30,490 bases of DNA, taken from NCBI GenBank assembly GCA_040003255.1, contig JBDUCV010000026.1, positions 1 through 30,490 of the forward strand, written 5' to 3'. Under the pieces are notes generated by a model that ran no database searches, had not been told where the DNA came from, and was given only the letters and a program-made list of their open reading frames with translations. Positions within the stretch are counted from its first letter, which is position 1, and the number at the start of each line of letters is the position of its first letter. Positions 14,081-23,116 of this stretch are shown one piece after another. This DNA is from JBDUCV01 sp040003255 (lineage in GTDB: Bacteria; Actinomycetota; Actinomycetes; Mycobacteriales; Jatrophihabitantaceae). The position numbers and the translations under genes were made by a program.

Positions 14081-15393
14081 GCGACATCTACAGCCCGTCC
14101 CGCAAAACCACTGAGGGACGCGTCTACACGGTCACGGGTGGCGACTGGGACGCCGTCTTCGGTGGCGGTGACCCGATCGGCGAAGAACGCATCGTGCTGA
14201 ACATGGGGCCGCAGCATCCCTCGACGCACGGCGTGCTGCGACTCGTCCTCGAGCTCGAAGGCGAGACGGTGACCGACGCCCGCGTGGTGATCGGCTACCT
14301 GCACACCGGCATCGAGAAGAACGCCGAGTTTCGTACCTGGACGCAGGCCGTCACGTTCCTCACCCGCGCCGACTATCTGTCGCCGATGTTCAACGAGACC
14401 GCGTACTGCATGGCCGTCGAACGACTGCTCGGGGTCGAGGTGCCGGCCCGGGCTCAACTCATCCGGGTGATGATGATGGAGATCAATCGGATCTCCTCGC
14501 ACTGGGTCTGGCTGGCTACCGGCGGACTGGAGCTCGGCGCGCTGACGGCCATGACAAATGGCTTCCGCGCCCGGGAGAAGTGCCTGGACGTCATGGAGCT
14601 GATCACCGGCCTGCGGATGAACCACGCCTACATCCGTCCCGGCGGCATCGCCCAGGACCTGCCCGACAACACCGTCCAGACGGTCCGCGACTGGGTTGTC
14701 GAGATGCGCAAGGAACTTGGCGGCGTCGACAAGCTGCTGCGCGGGCAACCCATCTGGGTGCAGCGGCTCAAGGACGTCGGCTGGATCGGCGTCGAGGGCT
14801 GCCTGGCGCTCGGCATCACCGGTCCACTGCTGCGCGCGGCCGGACTGCCTTGGGACCTGCGAAAGACCGAGCCGTACCTCGGCTATGAGACGTTCGACTT
14901 CGAGGTGCCCACCGACGACCGTGGCGACTCGTGGTCGCGCTTCGTCGTGCGGGTCGCCGAGATGTGGGAGTCGGTCAAGATTGTCGAGCAGGTGCTTGAC
15001 CGGCTCGAGCCAGGTCCGACGATTATCGACGACCCGAAGGTTGCCTGGCCGGCACGCCTCTCGCTCGGCCCGGACGGGTTGGGCAACTCTCTCGAGCACG
15101 TCCAGAAGATCATGGCCGGCTCCATGGAGTCGCTGATCCATCATTTCAAGCTGGTCACCGAGGGATTCCGGGTGCCGCCCGGGCAGGTGTACCAGGTGGT
15201 CGAGTCGCCCCGTGGCGAACTGGGGGCGCACGTGGTCAGCGACGGCGGCACCCGCCCTTACCGCGTGCACTTCCGGGAGCCGTCGTTCGTGAACCTGCAA
15301 TCCGTCGCGACGCTCGCGATCGGCGGGCTGGTAGCGGACGTGATCGCGTCGGTGGCCTCGATCGACCCGGTGATGGGCGGGTGCGACCGGTGA
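14077..15393 (+). CDS. nuoD: NADH-quinone oxidoreductase subunit D
   Basis: This 438-residue 49-kDa-type subunit starts at the ATG of the ATGA overlap with nuoC. It forms the quinone-reducing site with NuoB. Landmarks are LNMGPQHPSTHGVLR (His pair of the quinone pocket), GYLHTGIEKNAE, YCMAVERLLGVEVP, INRISSHWVWLATGGLELGA, and the C-terminal ESPRGELGAHVVSDGG and FVNLQS. The first 40 residues are a lineage-specific leader. There is no truncation, and the end overlaps nuoE (GTGA). Confidence 0.97.
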   Translation: MSDIYSPSRKTTEGRVYTVTGGDWDAVFGGGDPIGEERIVLNMGPQHPSTHGVLRLVLELEGETVTDARVVIGYLHTGIEKNAEFRTWTQAVTFLTRADYLSPMFNETAYCMAVERLLGVEVPARAQLIRVMMMEINRISSHWVWLATGGLELGALTAMTNGFRAREKCLDVMELITGLRMNHAYIRPGGIAQDLPDNTVQTVRDWVVEMRKELGGVDKLLRGQPIWVQRLKDVGWIGVEGCLALGITGPLLRAAGLPWDLRKTEPYLGYETFDFEVPTDDRGDSWSRFVVRVAEMWESVKIVEQVLDRLEPGPTIIDDPKVAWPARLSLGPDGLGNSLEHVQKIMAGSMESLIHHFKLVTEGFRVPPGQVYQVVESPRGELGAHVVSDGGTRPYRVHFREPSFVNLQSVATLAIGGLVADVIASVASIDPVMGGCDR

Positions 15394-16349
15394 CCGCGCA
15401 CAACAGCTCGCCGACCGCTCAGCGCAGCGCCTATGAGAACGGGCGCACCGTGACGTTATCCATCGAGCGCGCTGGCGACCCGACGGTGTTCGACGCGGAC
15501 GTACGCGCCGCGGCGCAGGAGCTGATGGACCGCTACCCGGTCGGTCAGGCCCGATCGGCCCTGCTGCCGATGCTGCACCTGATGCAGGCCGAGCAGGGCT
15601 ACATCACCCCCGACGGGATCGCGTTCTGCGCCGACATGCTGGACCTGACGAAGGCCCAGGTGGCGGCGGTCGCCACGTTCTACACGATGTACAAGCGGGC
15701 GCCCACCGGCGACTACCTGGTCAGCGTCTGCACGAACACGCTGTGCGGATTACTCGGCGGTGACGAGATCTATGCGGCGTTGGCTGACTCGCTGGGCGTC
15801 GGCATGAACGAGACCACGGCCGACGGCACGATCACCCTCGAGCACGCAGAGTGCTTGGCCGCGTGTGACTACGCCCCCGTGGTCACGGTGAACTACGAGT
15901 TCTTCGACAACCAGACCGTCGAGTCGGCGCAGCGCCTCGTCGGCCAGCTGCGGGCCGGCGAGCGGCCGCTGCCCACCCGCGGCGCGCCGCTGTGCACCTT
16001 CCGCGAGACGTCCCGGCAGATCGCCGGGTTCATGGATGAGCGGCCCGAGGCGATCGAGGCCGACGCCGTCGGGCCGCCGACGCTCGCTGGCATCACGCTG
16101 GCCCTCCAACGTGGTGACTCGGCGCCGTCCTTCGCGGTCCAGGGCGGCAAGGCCCAGCCGGAACCGCCGGAGCCGGCCCAGTCCGCACGTCCGAGCAGCG
16201 CACACGACGCCCCGCTTTCCACCGCCGAGTCCGACCCCGCGCACCCGGCGAAGCCTGCCGGCCACAAGAGCACTGCACGGCGCCGCCCGGCCAAGGCACG
16301 GCCCACTCAGCCAACCGTCGGCGACCCGTCCGGCACCGAGGAGGGCTGA
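15390..16349 (+). CDS. nuoE: NADH-quinone oxidoreductase subunit E
   Basis: This 319-residue protein starts at GTG 15390, part of a GTGA overlap with nuoD; GTG 15381 would add three residues. The thioredoxin-like domain binds the 2Fe-2S centre N1a through C114-x4-C119 and C155-x3-C159, with the standard 35-residue interval. From about 215 onward the protein is a long Pro/Ala/Ser tail that becomes basic (HKSTARRRPAKAR). Such tails are seen in other actinobacterial NuoE and make it about twice the size of the Escherichia coli protein; their role is unknown. Confidence 0.95.
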   Translation: MTAHNSSPTAQRSAYENGRTVTLSIERAGDPTVFDADVRAAAQELMDRYPVGQARSALLPMLHLMQAEQGYITPDGIAFCADMLDLTKAQVAAVATFYTMYKRAPTGDYLVSVCTNTLCGLLGGDEIYAALADSLGVGMNETTADGTITLEHAECLAACDYAPVVTVNYEFFDNQTVESAQRLVGQLRAGERPLPTRGAPLCTFRETSRQIAGFMDERPEAIEADAVGPPTLAGITLALQRGDSAPSFAVQGGKAQPEPPEPAQSARPSSAHDAPLSTAESDPAHPAKPAGHKSTARRRPAKARPTQPTVGDPSGTEEG

Positions 16350-16350
16350 G

Positions 16351-17637
16351 ATGCCACTCACCCCGGTACTTACCAAACGGTTCGGTACCCATCAGCCATG
16401 GAAGATCGACAACTACGAGGGACTCGACGGCTATGTGGGCTTGCGCAGGGCGCTCACCATGCAGCCCGACGAGATCATCGCCATGGTCAAGGACTCGAAC
16501 CTGCGCGGACGCGGCGGCGCGGGGTTCCCGACCGGCATGAAATGGCAGTTCATCCCGCAAGGCGACGGCAAGCCGCACTACGTCGTGGTCAACGCCGATG
16601 AGAGCGAGCCGGGCACCTGCCGCGACCTGCCGCTGATGATGAACGACCCACACTCGGCGATCGAGGGCGTCATCATCGCCTGTTACGCCGTTCGGGCCGA
16701 GCGCGCGTTCATCTACATCCGCGGCGAGGCGGTGCACGCGATCCGGCGGATGACCGCAGCGGTCGCCGAGGCCTACACAAACGGGTATCTGGGCGAGGAT
16801 GTCTTGGGATCGGGTCTGCGGTGCGACATCGTCGTGCACAGCGGGGCAGGTGCCTACATCTGTGGCGAGGAGACCGCGCTGCTCGACTCGCTCGAGGGCA
16901 AGCGCGGGCAGCCCCGGCTCAAGCCGCCGTTCCCGGCGACGAACGGGCTTTACGACGCCCCGACGGTGGTCAACAACCTGGGCAGTCTGGCCAGCGTGCC
17001 CTACATCGTGTTGGGCGGCGCCGAGTGGTTCAAGCAGTTCGGCCCCCAAGGCTCACCCGGACCGTGCATGTACTCGCTGTCTGGCCGGGTGAGCAACCCG
17101 GGCCAGTACGAGGCGCCGATGGGCACCACGCTGCGTGAGTTGATCGAGTTGGCCGGGGGCATGAGTCGTGGCAAGGAACTGAAGTTCTGGACGCCAGGTG
17201 GTTCGTCCACCCCGCTGTTCACCTGCGAGCACCTCGACGTGCCGCTCGATTTCGACGCCGTCGTCAAGGCAGGCTCGATGAACGGCACGTCCGCGCTGAT
17301 GATCTTCGACGAGGACGACAGTGTCGTGCGGGCGGTCTGGAAATGGACGAAGTTCTATGAGCATGAGTCGTGCGGCAAGTGCACACCGTGCCGAGAGGGC
17401 ACCTACTGGACCGCGCAGATCCTGGAGCGAATCCTCAAAGGTGAAGGCACCGTCGAAGACCTCGACACCCTGCTCGACGTCAGCGACAACATCCTTGGCC
17501 GGTCGTTCTGCGCGCTTGGCGACGGCGCGACCAGTCCGATCACCTCCTCCATCCAGTACTTCCGCGACGAGTACCTGGCCCTGATCCAGCGCGATCCCGC
17601 GGCTGAGCGCGAGCCAGCCCTGGCAGGAGCCCACTGA
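16351..17637 (+). CDS. nuoF: NADH-quinone oxidoreductase subunit F (NADH-binding)
   Basis: This 428-residue flavoprotein starts at ATG 16351, one base after nuoE, with GAGGAGGG five bases upstream. NADH is oxidised here. The FMN-binding glycine loop is LRGRGGAGFPTGMKW (51-65), NADESEPGT (81-89) contacts the nucleotide, and GAGAYICGEETALLDSLEG (166-183) lines the site. Cluster N3 (4Fe-4S) uses C341, C344, C347 (SCGKCTPCREG) and C387. All family features are present and the length is usual. It forms the N-module with NuoE and NuoG. Confidence 0.97.
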   Translation: MPLTPVLTKRFGTHQPWKIDNYEGLDGYVGLRRALTMQPDEIIAMVKDSNLRGRGGAGFPTGMKWQFIPQGDGKPHYVVVNADESEPGTCRDLPLMMNDPHSAIEGVIIACYAVRAERAFIYIRGEAVHAIRRMTAAVAEAYTNGYLGEDVLGSGLRCDIVVHSGAGAYICGEETALLDSLEGKRGQPRLKPPFPATNGLYDAPTVVNNLGSLASVPYIVLGGAEWFKQFGPQGSPGPCMYSLSGRVSNPGQYEAPMGTTLRELIELAGGMSRGKELKFWTPGGSSTPLFTCEHLDVPLDFDAVVKAGSMNGTSALMIFDEDDSVVRAVWKWTKFYEHESCGKCTPCREGTYWTAQILERILKGEGTVEDLDTLLDVSDNILGRSFCALGDGATSPITSSIQYFRDEYLALIQRDPAAEREPALAGAH

Positions 17638-17638
17638 C

Positions 17639-20062
17639 ATGACCCTCGCCGCTGACAAGACGGGCCAGCCCGCTGCACCCGCCGATCTCATCCCCGTCAC
17701 GATCGACGGCATCCAGATCTCGGTGCCCAAGGGCACCCTGCTTATCCGCGCGGCCGAGCAGCTGGGCATCCAGATCCCCCGGTTCTGCGACCATCCGCTA
17801 CTCGAACCAGCTGGCGCATGCCGCCAGTGCCTGGTCGAGGTCACCGACACCGGTAACGGGCGGGGCATGCCCAAGCCCGCGGCGTCCTGCACGACGACCG
17901 TCACGCCTGGCATGGTCGTCAAGACTCAGCTGACCTCAGCCGTCGCCGACAAGGCGCAGCAGGGGGTGATGGAACTGCTGCTGATCAACCATCCGCTCGA
18001 CTGCCCCGTCTGCGACAAAGGCGGCGAGTGCCCGCTGCAGAACCAGGCCATGAGCAATGGCCGCGCCGACACCCGCTTCCACGACGTCAAGCGCACCTTC
18101 GTCAAGCCGATCGCGATCTCGTCGAACGTGCTGCTCGACCGGGAACGCTGCGTGCTGTGCCAACGCTGCACCCGATTTTCCGAGCAGATCGCGGGCGACT
18201 CCTTCATCGACCTGCTCGAACGCGGCGCCGATCAGCAGATCGGCACCGCGGACGGCGTCCCGTTCCAGTCCTACTTCTCCGGTAACACCGTGCAGATCTG
18301 CCCGGTCGGCGCGTTAACTGGCGCGTCCTATCGCTTCCGGGCCCGGCCGTTCGATCTGATGAGCACCGACACCACGTGTGAGCACTGTGCTTCGGGGTGC
18401 TCGCTGCGGGCCGACTGGCGACGCGGCCGGGTCACTCGGCGGCTGGCCGGCGACGACCCGTTGGTCAACGAGGAATGGAACTGCGACAAGGGACGCTGGG
18501 CGTTCCACTACGCGACCCAGCCCGATCGCCTGCTCGCCCCGCTCGTACGTGACGAGTCCGGCGACCTGGTCGAGGCGAGCTGGCCGGAGGCACTGGAACG
18601 GGCGGCGGCTGGGCTGCACGAGGCTCGCGACCGTGGCGGCGTCGGCGTGCTGCCGGGCGGTCGGCTCACCGAAGAGGATGCCTACGCGTACGCCAAGTTC
18701 GCCCGGGTCGTGCTCGGTACGAACGACGTCGACTTCCGGGCCCGACCGCACAGCGACGAGGAGCTGGCCTTCCTCGGTTCGCACGTGGCGGCCGTGCCGC
18801 CCGAGCATGTGTCGTACGCGAGCCTCGAAGCTGCGTCCGCCGTGTTGCTCGTCGGGCTCGAGCCCGAGGAGGAGTCGCCTATCGTGTACCTGCGGCTGCG
18901 CAAGAGCGCGCGTGCCGGTCGCACTCGGGTTTTCGCGGTGGCGCCGTTCACGTCCGACGGGCTGGTGAAGCTCGACGGCACTTTGATCCCGAGCGCCCCC
19001 GGGAGCGAGGCGTCCGTTCTGCGCGCGCTGGACGGCGACGCCCGGGACGCGCTGCACATCGGCTCGTCGGTGATCCTGGTCGGTGAGCGACTCGCGTCAT
19101 CGCCGGGCGCGCTCAGCGCGGCGGCCGCGTTGGCCGAACAGACCGGCGCGCGATTGGCCTGGGTCCCGCGCCGGGCGGGGGAGCGGGGAGCCGTCGACGC
19201 CGGTGCGCTGCCGACGCTGCTGCCCGGAGGACGCGAGGTTGCCGACGACGCCGCACGCGTCGAGGTCGAGCGGGCGTGGGATGCGACGGTGCCAAGCCTG
19301 CCGGGGCGTGACCTCACCGGGATCCTCACCGCCGCGCGCGACGGCGCGATCGCCGCGCTGCTCGTCGGCGGACTCGACCCGTCCGACCTGCCCGATCCCT
19401 CGCTAGCGACGCAAGCACTCGAGCAGGCCGGGTTCATCATCAGCCTGGAGGTGCGGCACAGCGCGGTGACCGAGCACGCCGACGTCGTGCTTCCCGTCGC
19501 ACCAGTCGCCGAGAAGGCCGGCCGGTTCGTGACCTGGGAAGGCCGACGTCGCCCGTTCGACCTAACGCTCACCAGCACCGGTGCGCTGGCCGACGCCCGG
19601 GTGCTAGATGCGCTGGCCCAGGAGCTGGATACCGATCTGGGGCTGCCTACCCCGCAGGCCGCCCGCGACGAACTCGATCGGCTCGGCGTTACGAGAAGCC
19701 GGGTCACGGCCCCGACGGTGAGCTCGCCCGCCCCGCGGAAGGCTGGCGTCGTGCTCGCCACCTGGCCTGAGCTGATCGACGCCGGCCGGCTGTCCGACGG
19801 CGACGACAACCTGGCGGGCACCGCAAAGCCGGCCCGTGCGGTGTTGTCGGCTGCCACGGCCGCCGCGGCCGGCGTCATCGACGGCGCGCCTGTCACGGTC
19901 GCGACCGCGCGCGGTGCGATCACCGTTCCCGCGGTCATCTCCGCCGTCGTGGACGGGGTCGTCTGGCTACCCACGAATGCGCGGGGCTGTGCCGTCCGCG
20001 CGACGCTCGGCGCGGTCGCGGGTGATCCGGTCACGGTCACGGCGGGAGGTGTCCTCGGATGA
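17639..20062 (+). CDS. nuoG: NADH-quinone oxidoreductase subunit G
   Basis: This 807-residue subunit starts at ATG 17639, one base after the nuoF stop. Residues 18-100 form a 2Fe-2S ferredoxin domain with C50, C61, C64 and C84 (N1b). Next come H118, C122, C125 and C131 for N5 (His-ligated), and C171, C174, C177 and C221 for N4. A fourth 4Fe-4S site is visible at C247, C250, C254 and C282, matching the extra cluster N7 of some bacteria. The remainder is a molybdopterin-oxidoreductase-like domain, degenerate and without catalytic metal. The last 100 or so residues (ATAAAAGVIDGAPVTVATARG) form its terminal barrel. It overlaps nuoH by ATGA. Confidence 0.97.
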   Translation: MTLAADKTGQPAAPADLIPVTIDGIQISVPKGTLLIRAAEQLGIQIPRFCDHPLLEPAGACRQCLVEVTDTGNGRGMPKPAASCTTTVTPGMVVKTQLTSAVADKAQQGVMELLLINHPLDCPVCDKGGECPLQNQAMSNGRADTRFHDVKRTFVKPIAISSNVLLDRERCVLCQRCTRFSEQIAGDSFIDLLERGADQQIGTADGVPFQSYFSGNTVQICPVGALTGASYRFRARPFDLMSTDTTCEHCASGCSLRADWRRGRVTRRLAGDDPLVNEEWNCDKGRWAFHYATQPDRLLAPLVRDESGDLVEASWPEALERAAAGLHEARDRGGVGVLPGGRLTEEDAYAYAKFARVVLGTNDVDFRARPHSDEELAFLGSHVAAVPPEHVSYASLEAASAVLLVGLEPEEESPIVYLRLRKSARAGRTRVFAVAPFTSDGLVKLDGTLIPSAPGSEASVLRALDGDARDALHIGSSVILVGERLASSPGALSAAAALAEQTGARLAWVPRRAGERGAVDAGALPTLLPGGREVADDAARVEVERAWDATVPSLPGRDLTGILTAARDGAIAALLVGGLDPSDLPDPSLATQALEQAGFIISLEVRHSAVTEHADVVLPVAPVAEKAGRFVTWEGRRRPFDLTLTSTGALADARVLDALAQELDTDLGLPTPQAARDELDRLGVTRSRVTAPTVSSPAPRKAGVVLATWPELIDAGRLSDGDDNLAGTAKPARAVLSAATAAAAGVIDGAPVTVATARGAITVPAVISAVVDGVVWLPTNARGCAVRATLGAVAGDPVTVTAGGVLG

Positions 20063-21366
20063 GTATCGCGGCCCCCGATGTCCCCGGATTCGGCGGCGAG
20101 CCGGTCTGGATCGTGCTGATCAAGGTCCTCGGCGTCTTCGCGTTCCTCGTTGGCATGACGCTGTTTTCGATCGTGTTCGAGCGCAAGGTCGTCGGTCGGA
20201 TGCAGAACCGCATCGGCCCGAATCGCACCGGGCCGTGGGGGACGCTGCAATCGCTTGCCGACGGGATCAAGCTGGCGTTCAAGGAAGAAGTCATTCCGCT
20301 GCTGGCTGACAAGCCGGTTTACTTCCTCGCACCCATCCTGTCGGCGGTGCCGGCCTTCCTCGCGTTCTCGGTGATCCCGTTCGGCCCGCAGGTGTCGATG
20401 TTCGGGCACAAGACGATGCTTCAGCTGACTGATTTGCCGGTCGGGGTACTCGTCGTATTCGCCTGCTCCGCACTCGGCGTGTATGGCATCGTGCTGGCCG
20501 GCTGGGCGTCCGGCTCGACGTACCCGCTGCTCGGCGGCCTGCGCTCGGCGGCGCAGATGATCTCCTACGAGATCGCGATGGGCCTATCGCTGGTTGCCGT
20601 GTTCCTGTTCGCCGGCACGATGTCGACGTCAGGCATCGTCGCCTCGCAGAACCGCGTGTGGAACGTCTTCCCGCTGATCGTGTCGTTCATCATCTACGCA
20701 ATCGCGGTGGTGGGTGAGACCAACCGGGCGCCCTTCGACCTGCCCGAGGCGGAATCCGAGCTGGTCGGCGGATTCCACACCGAGTACTCCTCGTTCAAGT
20801 TCGCGATGTTCTTCCTCGCCGAGTACATCAACATGGTCACCGTCTCGGCGCTGGCAACGACGTTGTTCCTGGGCGGCTGGCATGCGCCGTTTGGACTGGT
20901 GTCGATCTGGTCGGGCGCGAACTCGGGCTGGTGGCCGGTGCTGTGGTTCATCGGCAAGGTCGTGGCGATCATCTTCGTGTTCGTGTGGCTGCGCGGCACA
21001 TTGCCCCGGCTGCGCTACGACCAGTTCATGCACCTGGGCTGGAAGATGCTGATCCCGATCAACCTGGTCTGGATCATGGCGGTCTCGACCATCCACGTCC
21101 TCAACGACCGCGGCTGGCCATCCTGGAAGTCGGCCCTGCTGGTTATGGTCCCGGTGCTCGCATTGATCATCGTTGCGATGACCGTCCAGGAGTCGGCCGC
21201 CGAGCGCCGACAGGCCGACGCCGAGGACGACGACCAACACGAGGCCCGACTCGGGCCGACGTTCCCCACTCCGCCACTCGACCTCGTCGTCCCGAAACCG
21301 AAGCGACTGGCTCAGTTGGCCCCGCCAGCAGGCGCGCTGACCGCAGGAGACGAACGACGTGACTGA
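20059..21366 (+). CDS. nuoH: NADH-quinone oxidoreductase subunit H
   Basis: This 435-residue membrane subunit starts at the ATG of an ATGA overlap. It joins the membrane arm to the peripheral arm and frames the quinone tunnel. The signature RMQNRIGPNRTGPWGTLQ lies near the first loop, and the acidic coupling loop is GETNRAPFDLPEAESELVGG with FHTEYSSFKFAMFFLAEY after it. Eight or so hydrophobic spans follow one another. The last 65 residues form a charged tail (DAEDDDQHEAR and a Pro-rich end), longer than in Escherichia coli, as in other actinomycetes. It overlaps nuoI by eight bases. Confidence 0.97.
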   Translation: MSIAAPDVPGFGGEPVWIVLIKVLGVFAFLVGMTLFSIVFERKVVGRMQNRIGPNRTGPWGTLQSLADGIKLAFKEEVIPLLADKPVYFLAPILSAVPAFLAFSVIPFGPQVSMFGHKTMLQLTDLPVGVLVVFACSALGVYGIVLAGWASGSTYPLLGGLRSAAQMISYEIAMGLSLVAVFLFAGTMSTSGIVASQNRVWNVFPLIVSFIIYAIAVVGETNRAPFDLPEAESELVGGFHTEYSSFKFAMFFLAEYINMVTVSALATTLFLGGWHAPFGLVSIWSGANSGWWPVLWFIGKVVAIIFVFVWLRGTLPRLRYDQFMHLGWKMLIPINLVWIMAVSTIHVLNDRGWPSWKSALLVMVPVLALIIVAMTVQESAAERRQADAEDDDQHEARLGPTFPTPPLDLVVPKPKRLAQLAPPAGALTAGDERRD

Positions 21367-22042
21367 CGTCGAGCGCGTTAACCGCGCGAGCGCCGAGCCG
21401 GCAAGCCGCGAACCGGCAGGCACCGGGCCCACCGGTACCGAGCCCACCGGTAGCCTCGGCGGTTTCGCGAAGGGATTCGGGCTGACCTTCGCCACGATGT
21501 TCAAGAAGGTGTACACCCAGCAGTACCCGTTCGACATCTACCCGACGGCGCCGCGCTATCACGGCCGGCACGTGCTCAACCGGCACCCCGACGGGCTGGA
21601 GAAGTGCGTGGGCTGCGAGCTGTGCGCGTGGGCCTGCCCGGCCGATGCGATCTACGTCGAGGGCGCCGACAACACCGACGACGAGCGTTACTCGCCCGGT
21701 GAGCGCTACGGCAAGGTTTACCAGATCAATTACCTGCGCTGTATCTTCTGCGGGCTGTGCATCGAGGCCTGCCCGACCCGGGCACTGACCATGAGCAACG
21801 AGTACGAGCTGGCGCTGGACAACCGCGAGGAACTGATCTACACCAAGGAGCAGCTGATGGCGCCGCTGCTGCCCGGCATGGAGGCGCCGCCGCACCCCAT
21901 GCGTCTCGGCGACGACGAGAAGGACTACTACACGGTCGCCAGCCAGGCGCCCCTACAGCAGGGTGAGCCACAGAGCGCGGCGAACGTCGCCGGGCGGCCG
22001 ATCACTGGCCGAGCGATCGAGGTCGGAAGGCACCACGGATGA
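21359..22042 (+). CDS. nuoI: NADH-quinone oxidoreductase subunit I
   Basis: This 227-residue ferredoxin-like subunit starts at GTG 21359, with AGGAGA eight bases upstream inside nuoH. Two 4Fe-4S motifs carry N6a and N6b: C83, C86, C89, C93 (CVGCELCAWACP) and C128, C131, C134, C138 (CIFCGLCIEACP). The 32 or so N-terminal residues are a Gly/Thr/Pro-rich leader with a small internal repeat (GTGPTGTEPTGS). FGLTFATMFKKVYTQQYP then begins the conserved amphipathic membrane-contact helix. The end overlaps nuoJ by ATGA. Confidence 0.97.
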   Translation: MTDVERVNRASAEPASREPAGTGPTGTEPTGSLGGFAKGFGLTFATMFKKVYTQQYPFDIYPTAPRYHGRHVLNRHPDGLEKCVGCELCAWACPADAIYVEGADNTDDERYSPGERYGKVYQINYLRCIFCGLCIEACPTRALTMSNEYELALDNREELIYTKEQLMAPLLPGMEAPPHPMRLGDDEKDYYTVASQAPLQQGEPQSAANVAGRPITGRAIEVGRHHG

Positions 22043-22812
22043 GCGCCGTGCTGGCCGTATCAGGGCCATTGATGACCGGCCAGGTGCCGCTCGGCGAGGC
22101 GGTCGCCTTCTGGATCCTCGGGCCGATCTCGCTGGCGGGCGCGATCGGCATGGTGCTGCTGCGCAACGCCGTGCACTCGGCGCTGTCGCTCGTGGCGACG
22201 ATGATGTCGCTCGGCATGTTCTATCTGGTCGAGCAGGGGCCGTTCCTCGGCCTGGTGCAGATCATCGTCTACACCGGCGCCATCATGGTGCTGTTCCTGT
22301 TCGTGCTGATGATCGTCGGACGTGACTCGTCGGACTCCCTGGTCGAGTCGCTGCGCGGGCAGCGGTGGGCCGCGGCACTGGCTGGGTTGGCCTTCGCGCT
22401 GCTGGTCGCGCTCTCGTTGGGGCGGGCGTTCAGCGACGTGAAACCGGTCAACCTCGAAGCCCCGAATGCGGGCGGTCGCAACGTCAATGCGCTGGCTGCG
22501 TTGATATTCACCAAGTACCTGTTCGCGTTCGAGCTCACCTCGGCGTTGTTGATCGTGGCCGCGGTCGCCGCCATGGTGCTGGCGCACGTCGAACGGGACG
22601 GGCCCAAGCCCTCGCAGAAGGTCGTGGCGCGGGCCCGCATTCGGACCGGACGCCCGCAGCCGCTGCCCGGTCCCGGCGTCCTGTCGTCGGCGACGGCGAT
22701 CGGCACACCGGCGCTGCTGCCAGACGGCTCGATCGCCGAAGAATCGGTGCTGGCCTCCAATGCCGGCGTGCGCGAGCTGCCCGCCTTGAGTGACCGGGGC
22801 GAGCTGCGATGA
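22039..22812 (+). CDS. nuoJ: NADH-quinone oxidoreductase subunit J
   Basis: This 257-residue membrane subunit starts at an ATGA overlap. Five hydrophobic spans lie in the first 185 residues. The third holds the conserved LGLVQIIVYTGAIMVLFLFV segment, whose Tyr/Gly bulge takes part in coupling. The C-terminal 70 residues are soluble, with an Arg-rich part (VVARARIRTGRPQPLPG), longer than in enteric bacteria. It overlaps nuoK by ATGA. Confidence 0.95.
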   Translation: MSAVLAVSGPLMTGQVPLGEAVAFWILGPISLAGAIGMVLLRNAVHSALSLVATMMSLGMFYLVEQGPFLGLVQIIVYTGAIMVLFLFVLMIVGRDSSDSLVESLRGQRWAAALAGLAFALLVALSLGRAFSDVKPVNLEAPNAGGRNVNALAALIFTKYLFAFELTSALLIVAAVAAMVLAHVERDGPKPSQKVVARARIRTGRPQPLPGPGVLSSATAIGTPALLPDGSIAEESVLASNAGVRELPALSDRGELR

Positions 22813-23108
22813 CCCCGACGTACTACCTCGTCCTGTCTGCTGCGCTGTTCACCATCGGCGCGGTCGGCGTGCTCGTACGCCGCAACGCCATCGTGGTGTT
22901 CATGTGCATCGAGCTGATGCTCAATGCCGTCAACCTGACGCTGGTGACCTTCGCCCGCATCAACGGATCGCTGGACGGACAGATCATCGCGTTCTTTGTG
23001 ATGGTCGTGGCCGCCGCCGAGGTCGTCGTGGGCCTGGCGATCATCATGTCCATCTTCCGCACCCGGCGCTCTGCATCGGTTGACGATGCCAACCTGCTGA
23101 AGTACTAG
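22809..23108 (+). CDS. nuoK: NADH-quinone oxidoreductase subunit K
   Basis: This 99-residue subunit starts at the ATG of an ATGA overlap. It has three spans with the two membrane-buried glutamates of the proton path: E36 in FMCIELMLNAVNL, and E72 in VAAAEVVVGLAI. The length is exactly that of the family. The stop TAG lies within the AGGAG ribosome site of nuoL. Confidence 0.97.
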   Translation: MTPTYYLVLSAALFTIGAVGVLVRRNAIVVFMCIELMLNAVNLTLVTFARINGSLDGQIIAFFVMVVAAAEVVVGLAIIMSIFRTRRSASVDDANLLKY

Positions 23109-23116
23109 GAGCAATC

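Noticed and set aside
18682..20409. 575-residue open frame on the minus strand
   Set aside because: It lies antisense to nuoG and nuoH, is Ser/Arg/Thr-rich, and shows no family features.
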